A stretch of 6,943 bases of DNA, from NCBI GenBank assembly GCA_020027415.1, contig JAHRAW010000033.1, positions 1-6,943 of the forward strand, given 5' to 3'. Shown piece after piece: positions 1 through 5,545 of this stretch (positions are counted from its first letter, which is position 1; every line of letters begins with the position of its first letter). The notes beneath the pieces are model-generated. The model was not told the DNA's origin, did not search any database, and saw only the letters and a program-made list of their open reading frames with translations. The position numbers were made by a program, and so were the translations under genes. The DNA comes from Gammaproteobacteria bacterium (lineage in GTDB: Bacteria; Pseudomonadota; Gammaproteobacteria; Arenicellales; Poriferihabitantaceae).

Positions 1-286
1 CGATGATGGCGTCGTATTTGCGCGCCAACAACGCGGGAATGATGCCGTCCCAGTCTTGCGGCACCAACGAACACTCGGCGCCCATGACTTTGCACAGCGC
101 CACCGCGATGTCAATATCAAAGCCCTCCAACTTGCCGCTTTTGGTAATTGAACTGAACGGCGGGTAAGCGCCTTCAACGCCGATGCGAATCTGTTTCCAC
201 TGCTCGGCGTGCACGCCCGCTGAGGCGGCGAGCATGAGCAGTGCGAACAGTGCGGAAAATAATGTTTGTTTGGGGATGATTTTCAT
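1..286 (-). CDS. Periplasmic basic amino-acid binding protein of an ABC transporter (family 3), N-terminal part only
   Basis: This would capture lysine, arginine, ornithine or histidine in the periplasm and deliver it to the inner-membrane permease. Ninety-five codons plus one base are visible; the rest lies beyond the left edge. Residues 1-27 form a signal peptide (KIIPK, hydrophobic FALLMLA stretch, VHA cleavage site). The mature chain carries IRIGVEGAYPPFSS and the family 3 signature GFDIDIAVALC (55-65). Cys65 and Cys72 become mature Cys38 and Cys45, the positions of the disulfide in HisJ and the LAO-binding protein, which is strong support for that subgroup. Mature Tyr14 is kept, while positions 11 and 52 are Glu and Trp where LAO has Asp and Phe. 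The ATG at 286 is preceded by GGAG at seven bases. It lies downstream of the transport ATPase on the same strand, so the order ATPase then binding protein resembles artPI of E. coli. The exact substrate is not determined. Confidence 0.93.
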   Translation of the reverse strand, partial: MKIIPKQTLFSALFALLMLAASAGVHAEQWKQIRIGVEGAYPPFSSITKSGKLEGFDIDIAVALCKVMGAECSLVPQDWDGIIPALLARKYDAII

Positions 287-297
287 GGAGAGTCTCC
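287..297 (-). promoter_or_regulatory. Ribosome binding site of the binding-protein gene, inside a small palindrome
   Basis: Read on the minus strand, GGAG (294-297) lies seven bases before the ATG at 286 and fixes that start. The site is one arm of a perfect inverted repeat, GGAGA-G-TCTCC, so the Shine-Dalgarno sequence could pair with the five bases just before the start codon. A one-base loop is too tight to form as drawn; a real hairpin would open at least one further pair, so any effect on translation would be modest. Confidence 0.6.
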
Positions 298-326
298 GTA
301 GGTGAGAAAGAAAGCAATGAAAAATT

Positions 327-337
327 AGCATAGCATA
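327..337 (-). promoter_or_regulatory. Candidate -10 region for the binding-protein gene
   Basis: On the minus strand two overlapping TATGCT hexamers (332-337 and 327-332) precede the gene by about 40 bases, in an AT-rich patch between GC-rich flanks. No convincing -35 hexamer sits 16-18 bases upstream (TTCCCC or TTTCGT are the available choices). A separate promoter would suit a binding protein, which is normally made in excess over the ATPase. The remainder of the 140-base gap holds only the GTTAACC repeats. Confidence 0.3.
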
Positions 338-381
338 GAACAGCAAAGCGGGGAACGAAAGCGCGGTTACAAGCCCGCGTT

Positions 382-398
382 AGTTAACCGAGTTAACC
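382..398. repeat. Two tandem AGTTAACC repeats between the ATPase and binding-protein genes
   Basis: AGTTAACC occurs at 382-389 and 391-398, a nine-base period. The core GTTAAC is self-complementary, so the pair also forms a six-base inverted repeat with a three-base loop (383-388 with 392-397). It lies about 30 bases after the ATPase stop codon and upstream of the candidate -10 of the binding-protein gene. It could be an operator or an mRNA-processing hairpin; it has no T run and is AT-rich, so it is not a typical intrinsic terminator. Confidence 0.4.
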
Positions 399-426
399 AA
401 CGATTTCCAAAATTGATGCGCCCGCA

Positions 427-1203
427 TCATTTAAGATCGCCCGCCAAAAACTGCTTGAAACGTTCGGATTTTGGATGCGCAAACACTTCCTGTGGCGCGC
501 CCTCTTCCTCCACCAAGCCTTGGTGTAAAAATACCACGCGGTTGGAAACTTCGCGCGCGAAACCCATTTCATGGGTGACCACCAACATGGTGCGCCCTTC
601 GTCAGCCAAACTACGGATGACTTTCAGCACTTCGCCGACCAGTTCCGGGTCAAGCGCCGAGGTCGGCTCATCAAACAGCAACACTTCCGGCTGCATCGCC
701 AACGCCCGGGCGATGGCGACGCGTTGTTGCTGACCGCCGGATAAATGCGCCGGATAAAAATTTTTTCGCGCGCGCATGCCGACCCGATTCAACACCGACT
801 CGGCGCGCTCAATGGCTTCCTTTTTCGGCATTTTCAGCACCGAGAGCGGCGCTTCCATGACATTTTCCAACACCGTCATATGCGACCACAGGTTGAATTG
901 CTGGAACACCATCGCCAGTTTGGTGCGAATGCGTTCCACCTGACGCATATCCGCCGGCCTGCGCCCGCCGCCCCGCCGTTGCTTCATCTTAATCACTTCG
1001 CCGTGCACCGCAATCTCGCCATGAGTGGGCGTTTCCAGCAGGTTTACGCACCGCAACAACGTGCTTTTCCCCGACCCGCTGCTGCCGAGCATGCTGATGA
1101 CATCGTGTTGCTTGGCGTGCAGGGAAATCCCTTTCAAAACTTTCAACTCGCCGAAGCGTTTATGCAAATCGGTGATGGAAAGCACCGTCGCGCGCTTGTT
1201 CAT
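427..1203 (-). CDS. hisP: Basic amino-acid ABC transporter ATPase, HisP/ArtP type
   Basis: This is the ATP-hydrolysing subunit that drives uptake of histidine, lysine, arginine or ornithine, working as a dimer on the cytoplasmic side of the permease. From the ATG at 1203 it has 258 residues, close to E. coli HisP. It carries Walker A GSSGSGKST (40-48), the Q-loop MVFQQFNLWSHMTV (Gln101), signature LSGGQQQR (154-161), Walker B LLFDE (175-179), the D-loop SALD (182-185) and the switch histidine in VTHEMGFA (His211). NLWSHMTVLENVMEAP and the ending FLAGDLK closely match HisP. The reading frame can be extended nine codons to a TTG at 1230, but the ATG agrees with the family; neither has a strong Shine-Dalgarno. 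The basic, glycine-rich loop 74-82 occupies the place of a variable loop in HisP. The binding-protein gene follows after 140 bases. The symbol reflects best resemblance; artP would be equally defensible. Confidence 0.95.
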   Translation of the reverse strand: MNKRATVLSITDLHKRFGELKVLKGISLHAKQHDVISMLGSSGSGKSTLLRCVNLLETPTHGEIAVHGEVIKMKQRRGGGRRPADMRQVERIRTKLAMVFQQFNLWSHMTVLENVMEAPLSVLKMPKKEAIERAESVLNRVGMRARKNFYPAHLSGGQQQRVAIARALAMQPEVLLFDEPTSALDPELVGEVLKVIRSLADEGRTMLVVTHEMGFAREVSNRVVFLHQGLVEEEGAPQEVFAHPKSERFKQFLAGDLK

Positions 1204-1221
1204 GCTCAGTTGCCCATGATT

Positions 1222-1234
1222 GCAATTCAATTGC
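1222..1234. promoter_or_regulatory. Palindrome at the start of the transporter transcript
   Basis: GCAATT-C-AATTGC is a perfect 13-base palindrome located 19 bases before the ATPase start codon and overlapping the transcription start expected from the promoter proposed at 1239-1267. A protein bound there could block transcription. It does not resemble the ArgR box. This is inferred from position and symmetry only. Confidence 0.35.
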
Positions 1235-1238
1235 GCAT

Positions 1239-1267
1239 AGGGTAAAGCGGCGCGGGCGCAAAATCAA
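1239..1267 (-). promoter_or_regulatory. Candidate sigma-70 promoter of the ABC transporter genes
   Basis: On the minus strand TTGATT (1262-1267) is separated by exactly 17 bases from TACCCT (1239-1244). The -35 is good and the -10 is poor, so this would be a weak or activated promoter. Transcription would begin near 1232 and give a leader of about 29 bases before the ATG at 1203. Confidence 0.3.
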
Positions 1268-1342
1268 CCAGGCATCTCGCCCAGCCAACCTGATTACCAG
1301 CCACCGAGTCACGCAGCGGCGCATATGCGGCGGCGGTTGCGT

Positions 1343-1348
1343 TATACT
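1343..1348 (+). promoter_or_regulatory. Candidate -10 box of the tRNA-Gly gene
   Basis: TATACT matches five of six positions of the sigma-70 -10 consensus and ends 19 bases before the mature tRNA, implying a 5' leader of roughly a dozen bases. The bases after it (GGGTTGG) are G-rich, as in discriminators of stable-RNA promoters under stringent control. No good -35 is visible at the usual distance. Confidence 0.4.
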
Positions 1349-1367
1349 GGGTTGGCTTGGCGCGGCG

Positions 1368-1442
1368 GCGGGTGTCGTATAATGGTGATTACCTGAGCTT
1401 CCCATGCTCATGATGACGGTTCGATTCCGTTCACCCGCTCCA
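1368..1442 (+). tRNA. tRNA-Gly with anticodon CCC
   Basis: The 75 bases fold as a complete tRNA including an encoded CCA. The acceptor stem pairs GCGGGTG (1368-1374) with CACCCGC (1432-1438), followed by discriminator T and CCA (1440-1442). The D arm is GTAT-AATGGTGAT-TAC. The anticodon stem pairs TGAGC with GCTCA around the loop TTCCCAT, which places CCC at positions 34-36, reading GGG glycine codons. The T arm is GACGG-TTCGATT-CCGTT with one G-T pair. The body (TCGTATAATGG...ATTACCT and the GATGA after the anticodon stem) resembles the E. coli tRNA-Gly(UCC) scaffold more than E. coli tRNA-Gly(CCC). It stands alone as a single tRNA gene. Confidence 0.97.
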
Positions 1443-1445
1443 GCC

Positions 1446-1566
1446 ACCGACGCCAACCACTATTTCCGCAACCCTCCCCCACCTCGTCATTCCCGCAGTA
1501 TTTTGAGCTGGAATGACGGAAAAGGAAAGACCGTGGGAATGACTACTAGTGGCGGAAAGTGTCGGT
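1446..1566. repeat. Nested inverted-repeat element (MITE/REP-like) directly after the tRNA
   Basis: Three pairs of inverted segments are nested in order: ACCGAC (1446-1451) with GTCGGT (1561-1566), TTTCCGC (1463-1469) with GCGGAAA (1552-1558), and GTCATTCCC (1486-1494) with GGGAATGAC (1535-1543). A third copy of GGAATGAC (1510-1517) lets the left arm form a nine-base hairpin with it (1485-1493 with 1510-1518, 16-base loop). GTCATTCCCGC-type repeats are common as dispersed palindromic elements in proteobacteria. No coding potential is seen. It starts four bases after the tRNA CCA and may also serve as a tRNA transcript end, although no T run follows the hairpin. Spacers between matching arms differ in length, so if this is a mobile element it is old or degenerate. 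Confidence 0.5.
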
Positions 1567-1791
1567 TTTATTGGGGTTTTGGGGCGTGTGCGAACCGAGT
1601 ATATCGGGAAAAGCGATAAAAACTTAAATTAAAGTGTTAAAAAAACTTCTGCGAACGATTTTTTATTGTACTTTTAACCGGTTCATTCCGCTTTTCTTCG
1701 CCAACCTCGCGCGCGTGATTGATATCACCACCACAGCAATGCAACCGCAGGCAATGAAATTTTCCACCCCCCGCGTAGCCGCGCTCCGCTA
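1567..1791. other. Non-coding stretch upstream of djlA, AT-rich in its centre
   Basis: Between the inverted-repeat element and djlA there is no recognisable gene. It contains two G tracts (GGGGTTTTGGGG, 1573-1584), a small hairpin TATCG/CGATA (1602-1606 with 1614-1618) and an AT-rich block (about 1615-1676) that contrasts with the GC-rich surroundings and probably holds the djlA-trmB promoter, although no clear pair of -35 and -10 hexamers stands out. A GTG-initiated frame (1634-1792, 52 codons) is open and ends on the djlA start; see the entry for the shorter frame. Confidence 0.5.
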
Positions 1792-1792
1792 A
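1739..1792 (+). other. Possible 17-codon leader reading frame coupled to djlA
   Basis: ATG at 1739 (or a second in-frame ATG at 1754) opens a frame of 17 (or 12) codons, MQPQAMKFSTPRVAALR, whose TAA stop shares its last A with the djlA ATG (TAATG, 1790-1794). djlA has no visible Shine-Dalgarno, so ribosomes ending here could restart on djlA. The frame is also open upstream to a GTG at 1634. Its product resembles nothing I recognise and it may be chance. Confidence 0.3.
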
Positions 1793-2586
1793 TGGCGTGG
1801 TGGGGGAAAGTGGTCGGCGGCGCCTTCGGCTTTATGTTAGGCGGACCGCTTGGCGCCTTATTGGGCGTGTCATTGGGGCATCGGTTTGACGCCGGCGCCA
1901 GCGCAACCGCGCGCCCGGATTCGTTGCACCACCGCGCCGGCGACCAAGAGCGCGTGCAGATGGCTTTTTTCACCGCCACTTTCGCGGTGATGGGGCATAT
2001 TACCAAAGCCGACGGGCGCGTAACCCGAGACGAAATCGCGCTGGTTGAGCAGTTGATGACGCATCTGCGCCTCACCCAAGCGCAACGCGCGTTAGCCAAA
2101 TCGCTGTTTGAGAAAGGCAAGCGCGTGGATTTTGAGTTGGAGACGGTGGTGGTGCAGTTGCGGCGGGAATGCCATCGCCGCGGCACGTTGGTGCGCATGT
2201 TTATGGAAATTCAAGTTCAGGCGGCGCTCGCCGACGGCAGAATTGCGCCGCAAGAAAACGACATTCTGCAACGAGTCGCCCACACTTTGGGGCTTGCGCA
2301 TGGCGAACTTGAACGCTTGATTGAGCGGCTGCGCGCCGCCCATACTGACTCGCCGGGCAAGCCCGAGCCGCTCTCGTTGGCGAACGCCTACCGCGTGCTC
2401 GGCGTCACCAAGCATACCCCGCTGCCCAAAGTGCGCAAGGCATACCGACGCTTGCGCAGCCAACACCACCCGGACAAATTGGTTTCCAAAGGGCTGCCCG
2501 AAGAGATGATTAAGTTTGCCAATGAAAAGAGCCATCAAATACGGGCGGCGTGGGAACGCGTGAAGCAGGCGCATCCGCAAGCCTAA
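1792..2586 (+). CDS. djlA: DnaJ-like co-chaperone DjlA, inner-membrane anchored
   Basis: DjlA is an inner-membrane J-protein that stimulates the DnaK ATPase and is linked in E. coli to envelope stress and capsule signalling through Rcs. The 264 residues show the full family layout: MAWWGKVVGG followed by a glycine-rich transmembrane segment (about 5-29, with glycines regularly spaced as in the dimerising E. coli anchor), a TerB-like domain (about 52-175, with FFTATFAVMGHITKADGRVT and RMFMEIQVQAALADG), a linker, and a C-terminal J domain (197-264) with the essential HPD at 226-228 in HHPDKLVSKGLP. The linker (about 182-196) is shorter and less Gln/Gly-rich than in E. coli, which explains the slightly smaller size (E. 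coli 271). The start aligns with E. coli DjlA; no Shine-Dalgarno is visible, but a short frame ends on the ATG. trmB follows after 14 bases. Confidence 0.96.
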   Translation: MAWWGKVVGGAFGFMLGGPLGALLGVSLGHRFDAGASATARPDSLHHRAGDQERVQMAFFTATFAVMGHITKADGRVTRDEIALVEQLMTHLRLTQAQRALAKSLFEKGKRVDFELETVVVQLRRECHRRGTLVRMFMEIQVQAALADGRIAPQENDILQRVAHTLGLAHGELERLIERLRAAHTDSPGKPEPLSLANAYRVLGVTKHTPLPKVRKAYRRLRSQHHPDKLVSKGLPEEMIKFANEKSHQIRAAWERVKQAHPQA

Positions 2587-2600
2587 AGTTAGGCGGTGGG

Positions 2601-3320
2601 ATGCAACCCGATACCCGCGTTCGCCGGATTCGCAGTTATGTGTTGCGCTCAGGTCGCTTGACCACCGCGCAACGGCGCGCGCTGGATGAATTGTGGCAGA
2701 CTTATGGGCTGACGTTGCCGTTACCGCTACCGCTGGCAAAAAGCTTAGATACGCGTCACGGGCAACAGCAAGTGTTCGGGCGCGCCGCGCCGTTGCACCT
2801 TGAAATCGGTTTTGGCGATGGGCGCGCTTTGTTGCACATGGCGGAACAAAATCCGCACTGCAATTTCATCGGCGCGGAGGTGCATCGTCCCGGCGTCGGG
2901 CGCTTGTTGCTACAACTGGAAGCCCGCCAACTCACCAATGTCAAGGTGTTTTGCGATGACGGGCTTGCGGTGTTGTCGTTGGGCGTTGCGCCGCGCTCGT
3001 TGCAGGCGATTTATCTCTATTTTCCCGACCCGTGGGCGAAGAAAAAACACCACAAACGCAGAATTGTGCAACCCGCCTTCGTTGAGTTGGTTGCCAGCAG
3101 ATTGGTCGGCGGCGGCGCCTTTCATTTCGCCACCGACTGGCAGCCGTACGCCGAACAAGCCTTGCAATGTTTGGAGCAATCCGGTCAATTTGAAAACTGC
3201 GCCGGAGCAAACCGCTTTGCGCCGCGCCGCCCGGCGCGCCCAGTTACCAAATTTGAGCGCCGCGGGCGGCACTTAGGCAACCCAGTTTGGGATATGGTGA
3301 TGCGTAGAATCGGTGCCTGA
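2601..3320 (+). CDS. trmB: tRNA (guanine-N7)-methyltransferase
   Basis: TrmB uses S-adenosylmethionine to methylate N7 of G46 in the variable loop of tRNAs in the cytoplasm. The product is 239 residues, the same as E. coli. Visible motifs are the N-terminal RRIRSYVLRSGRLTTAQ (8-24), the SAM-binding LEIGFGDG (67-74), GAEVHRPGVG (91-100), the acidic CDD (118-120), the catalytic/tRNA-binding block FPDPWAKKKHHKRR (141-154), ATDW (177-180) and RPVTKFERRG (213-222). The ATG at 2601 is chosen because it follows djlA by 14 bases, has AGG (2591-2593) seven bases upstream and matches the family start; an upstream in-frame extension would overlap djlA. Between residues 36 and 59 there is a short extra stretch rich in alternating Leu-Pro compared with E. 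coli. It is probably the second gene of a djlA-trmB operon. Confidence 0.97.
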   Translation: MQPDTRVRRIRSYVLRSGRLTTAQRRALDELWQTYGLTLPLPLPLAKSLDTRHGQQQVFGRAAPLHLEIGFGDGRALLHMAEQNPHCNFIGAEVHRPGVGRLLLQLEARQLTNVKVFCDDGLAVLSLGVAPRSLQAIYLYFPDPWAKKKHHKRRIVQPAFVELVASRLVGGGAFHFATDWQPYAEQALQCLEQSGQFENCAGANRFAPRRPARPVTKFERRGRHLGNPVWDMVMRRIGA

Positions 3321-3333
3321 CGGGCTCGGCTGG

Positions 3334-3370
3334 CCGCGCGCGTTTAACACTGTGCCGGCTCCGCGCGCGG
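3334..3370. terminator. GC-rich inverted repeat at the trmB/yyaL convergent junction
   Basis: CCGCGCGCG (3334-3342) and CGCGCGCGG (3362-3370) form a perfect nine-base stem with a 19-base loop that contains the yyaL stop codon (3344-3346). It lies 13 bases after trmB. Position suggests a shared transcript end for the two converging genes, but neither side has a T run, so it is not a canonical intrinsic terminator. Alternating CG is frequent in this genome, which lowers the weight of the match. Confidence 0.3.
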
Positions 3371-5452
3371 TTGTTGCAGTGCCTGTTCAATCTCGTCCAA
3401 CGAATGCAGCGGCGGCGAACATACCAAGCCGCAGCAGAGGTAGGCGATGATTTTTCCGCGCGCGGGGGCGGCGCGTTGCGCCAAAGCCGGCGGCAAATCG
3501 CTTGCTTGGGTGGGAATGGCAAAGGTCATGTCTTCCGGGTGAGCGCGCCGCTGGCAATGAGTTTGCCACTCGCGCATGCGCGCGCGGTCATGGCTGCGAA
3601 TGATCATGATGCGACTCGGTTGACGGGCTTGCAACGCCAGACTCATTGAACCGTGTAGCGAAGGTGTTTTGGTTAGCGCATCGGCGAATAGTTGCAAGGC
3701 TTTTTGCGCGCTTTGCAAGTAATCGGTGTTGCCTAATAAATGCCCAAGTTTAAGCAGCGTACGGATGGCGGCGGCGTTGCCGGAAGGAATCGCATCATCA
3801 GGACCGGTCTTCGCTCTATGCAGCAGTTTTTCGTGGTCGTGCGAGGTGAAGAAAAATCCGCCCAAGTCGGTATCTTCAAAACGCGCTAACATCGCATCGC
3901 ACAGGTCAACCGCAAACGCCAAGTCGCCGCTACGCCAGTCGGTCTGCAGCAGTTCAACAATTCCCTCGGCAACAAAAGCGTAGTCGTCCAGATACCCGTT
4001 TAGGTGGGCTTCGCCATGGCGGCTGGCAGCCAACAGACGGCGCTCCCGCCACAGATTAAAGCGGATGAAATCTAACGCGCGCTGCGCCGACGCAACCCAT
4101 GCTTCGTACCCGCTGTCGTTGGCTACGCCACAGGCTTTGGCGGCGCGCGCCATGCCTTTAATCATCATGCCATTCCACGCAGTCAGAATTTTGTCATCCA
4201 GATCCGGGCGAATGCGTTGTCGGCGGGCGGCAAGGAGTTTTGCTTGCGCGGCTTGCAACTTGGGTTGCGGTGCCGGCTGCGGCGTTGCGCGTTCGGGGTT
4301 GATGGTGAGGTGCCAGTTGCCGTCGAAATTCGGTTCGCCGGCGAGGTTGTAGAAATTTTCCAGCGCGGCATGCTCATCCGCGCTCAGCAACGCGCATAGG
4401 TCGGTCTCGCTCCACACATAATACTTCCCCTCAATGCCTTCGGAGTCCGCGTCCAACGTGGAAGCGTAACCGCCATGCTCGGCTTGCATCTCGCGCATCA
4501 CCCACGCCGCGGTTTGGGCGACGATGGAACGATAGCAAGGCGCGCCGTTTTGCAGCCATGCGTCGCTATACAAGGCTAACAATTGGGCGTTGTCGTAGAG
4601 CATTTTTTCAAAATGCGGGATGCGCCATTGTCGGTCCACTGAATAGCGATAGAAGCCGCCGCCAAGTTGGTCAAACAAACCGCCTTGCGCCATGTTTTGC
4701 AGGCTGACATTTAGCATGCGCGCACTTTCCGCGCGCCGGGCGCGGTCGCCGTGCGTGCTATGGCGGAGCAGCAATTCCAGTTGCGTCGGATGCGGGAATT
4801 TCGGCGCATGCCCGAAACCGCCGAATTCAGGGTCAAACTGCCCCGCCAACTCCCGCACCGCTTGCTCCAAGGGCGGCGAACTTGCCGGCAACGGCGTGTC
4901 GCTAAGTTTCGGGTTGAGTTGTTGCAGGGCTTTGCCAAAAGCGCGGTGATGCGCGCGCAGTTGCTGGCGGTGCTGATGATAATGCGCGGCGACTTGTTGC
5001 AACACTTCGCCGAAGCCCGGCAAACCCAAGCGCGGCGCCGGCGGAAAATAAGTGCCGGCAAAAAACGGCGCGTGTCCGTGCGGCGTTAACGCCATCGTCA
5101 GCGGCCAGCCGCCCGGCCGTTGGGTGAGCATGTGGTGCGCGCTCTGGTAGATTTTATCCAAGTCGGGGCGCTCTTCGCGATCAATTTTAATGCACACAAA
5201 CAACGCATTCATCTGCGCCGCGATGTCCGCATTTTCAAAGCATTCGTGCGCCATCACATGACACCAATGGCAAGCGGAATAGCCGATGGACAATAAGATG
5301 GGCTTGTCCTGCTGTACCGCCAACTGTAAAGCCGCCTCACCCCACGGCTGCCACGCCACCGGATTGTGCGCGTGTTGCAACAAGTAGGGGCTGGTTTGCG
5401 CGCCAAGTTGGTTGCGGATGGCAGGCTGCGTTGGGTGGCTTGCTTTTTTCAA
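3344..5452 (-). CDS. yyaL: Thioredoxin-fold plus (alpha/alpha)6-barrel protein of the YyaL/SPATA20 (DUF255) family
   Basis: The family is widespread from bacteria to humans (SPATA20), but its biochemical role is not settled. The 702 residues show a thioredoxin-like N-terminal domain (about 15-180) with TSPYLLQHAHNPVAW (20-34), the redox-like CHWCH (61-65), DREERPD (91-97) and the cis-proline loop GGWPLTM (114-120). A long helical domain resembling six-hairpin sugar epimerases/glycosidases follows, with FGGFGHAPKFPHP (210-222), GGLFDQLGGGFYRYSVD (257-273), PHFEKMLYDNAQLL (279-292), LDADSEG (333-339), LDDKILTAWNGMM (418-430) and PSGNAAA (556-562). It ends with the usual cysteine-containing strand YLCCGLVCSPP (671-681). 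No signal peptide is seen, so it is probably cytoplasmic. The start is a TTG at 5452: no ATG or GTG precedes the conserved region in frame, and no Shine-Dalgarno is visible. It lies downstream of cysK, 143 bases away, and converges with trmB. Confidence 0.93.
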   Translation of the reverse strand: MKKASHPTQPAIRNQLGAQTSPYLLQHAHNPVAWQPWGEAALQLAVQQDKPILLSIGYSACHWCHVMAHECFENADIAAQMNALFVCIKIDREERPDLDKIYQSAHHMLTQRPGGWPLTMALTPHGHAPFFAGTYFPPAPRLGLPGFGEVLQQVAAHYHQHRQQLRAHHRAFGKALQQLNPKLSDTPLPASSPPLEQAVRELAGQFDPEFGGFGHAPKFPHPTQLELLLRHSTHGDRARRAESARMLNVSLQNMAQGGLFDQLGGGFYRYSVDRQWRIPHFEKMLYDNAQLLALYSDAWLQNGAPCYRSIVAQTAAWVMREMQAEHGGYASTLDADSEGIEGKYYVWSETDLCALLSADEHAALENFYNLAGEPNFDGNWHLTINPERATPQPAPQPKLQAAQAKLLAARRQRIRPDLDDKILTAWNGMMIKGMARAAKACGVANDSGYEAWVASAQRALDFIRFNLWRERRLLAASRHGEAHLNGYLDDYAFVAEGIVELLQTDWRSGDLAFAVDLCDAMLARFEDTDLGGFFFTSHDHEKLLHRAKTGPDDAIPSGNAAAIRTLLKLGHLLGNTDYLQSAQKALQLFADALTKTPSLHGSMSLALQARQPSRIMIIRSHDRARMREWQTHCQRRAHPEDMTFAIPTQASDLPPALAQRAAPARGKIIAYLCCGLVCSPPLHSLDEIEQALQQPRAEPAQC

Positions 5453-5478
5453 GTTCGTGGTTGGCGTAGCGGTTGCAT
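5449..5478 (-). other. Possible nine-codon leader reading frame ending on the yyaL start
   Basis: On the minus strand an ATG at 5478 opens MQPLRQPRT, whose TGA (5449-5451) overlaps the TTG start of yyaL by two bases (TTGA). Since yyaL begins with a weak TTG and has no Shine-Dalgarno, re-initiation after this frame could set its expression. Its own ribosome binding site is not evident, and frames this short arise easily by chance. Confidence 0.25.
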
Positions 5479-5545
5479 GCTTTCGTGCTAATGCAATTTA
5501 GCGGCTATACAATTTAGCGGTTATACAATTTAGGGTTATGCAACC
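5471..5545. repeat. 8-base inverted repeat enclosing the tandem repeats
   Basis: GGTTGCAT (5471-5478) and ATGCAACC (5538-5545) are perfect reverse complements on either side of the 16-base repeat array. In a transcript starting near 5538 towards yyaL, most of the right arm would be at or just before the 5' end, so an RNA stem would need transcription to begin slightly upstream; as DNA the arms could instead be paired binding sites. ATGCAA at 5491-5496 offers a competing six-base pairing with TTGCAT at 5473-5478. Confidence 0.4.
5494..5540. repeat. Three tandem 16-base repeats in front of yyaL
   Basis: Three adjoining units read CAATTTAGCGGCTATA (5494-5509), CAATTTAGCGGTTATA (5510-5525) and CAATTTAGGGTTATG (5526-5540, one base shorter). 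Units one and two differ at one base. A fragment CAACCTTATA (5541-5550) may be the remnant of a fourth. The array lies between the proposed -10 and the yyaL start, about 42 bases before the coding sequence. The 16-base period is about one and a half helical turns. Confidence 0.85.

Noticed and set aside
745..1245. 166-codon open frame on the plus strand opposite the transport ATPase
   Set aside because: Antisense to a gene with every ABC ATPase motif intact; the His/Arg/Gln-rich product is typical of a shadow frame.
1283..1357. AGCCAACC / GGTTGGCT inverted repeat upstream of the tRNA
   Set aside because: Eight bases with a 59-base loop of unrelated sequence and no link to a promoter or gene end; likely chance in GC-rich DNA.
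1368..1442. tRNA-Gly as an integration (att) site
   Set aside because: No integrase gene and no second copy of the tRNA 3' end are present in the window.
1160..1456. 98-codon minus-strand frame overlapping the ATPase start and the tRNA
   Set aside because: It reads through the complement of a complete tRNA gene and has no recognisable domain.
1573..1584. GGGGTTTTGGGG as a G-quadruplex
   Set aside because: Only two G tracts are present; an intramolecular quadruplex needs four.
1404..1619. 71-codon plus-strand frame beginning inside the tRNA
   Set aside because: It starts in the tRNA anticodon arm and runs through the inverted-repeat element; no ribosome binding site or recognisable protein.
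2092..2739. 215-codon open frame on the minus strand across djlA and trmB
   Set aside because: It is antisense to two well-recognised genes; its protein is of low complexity with no known motif, as expected from GC-rich coding sequence read backwards.
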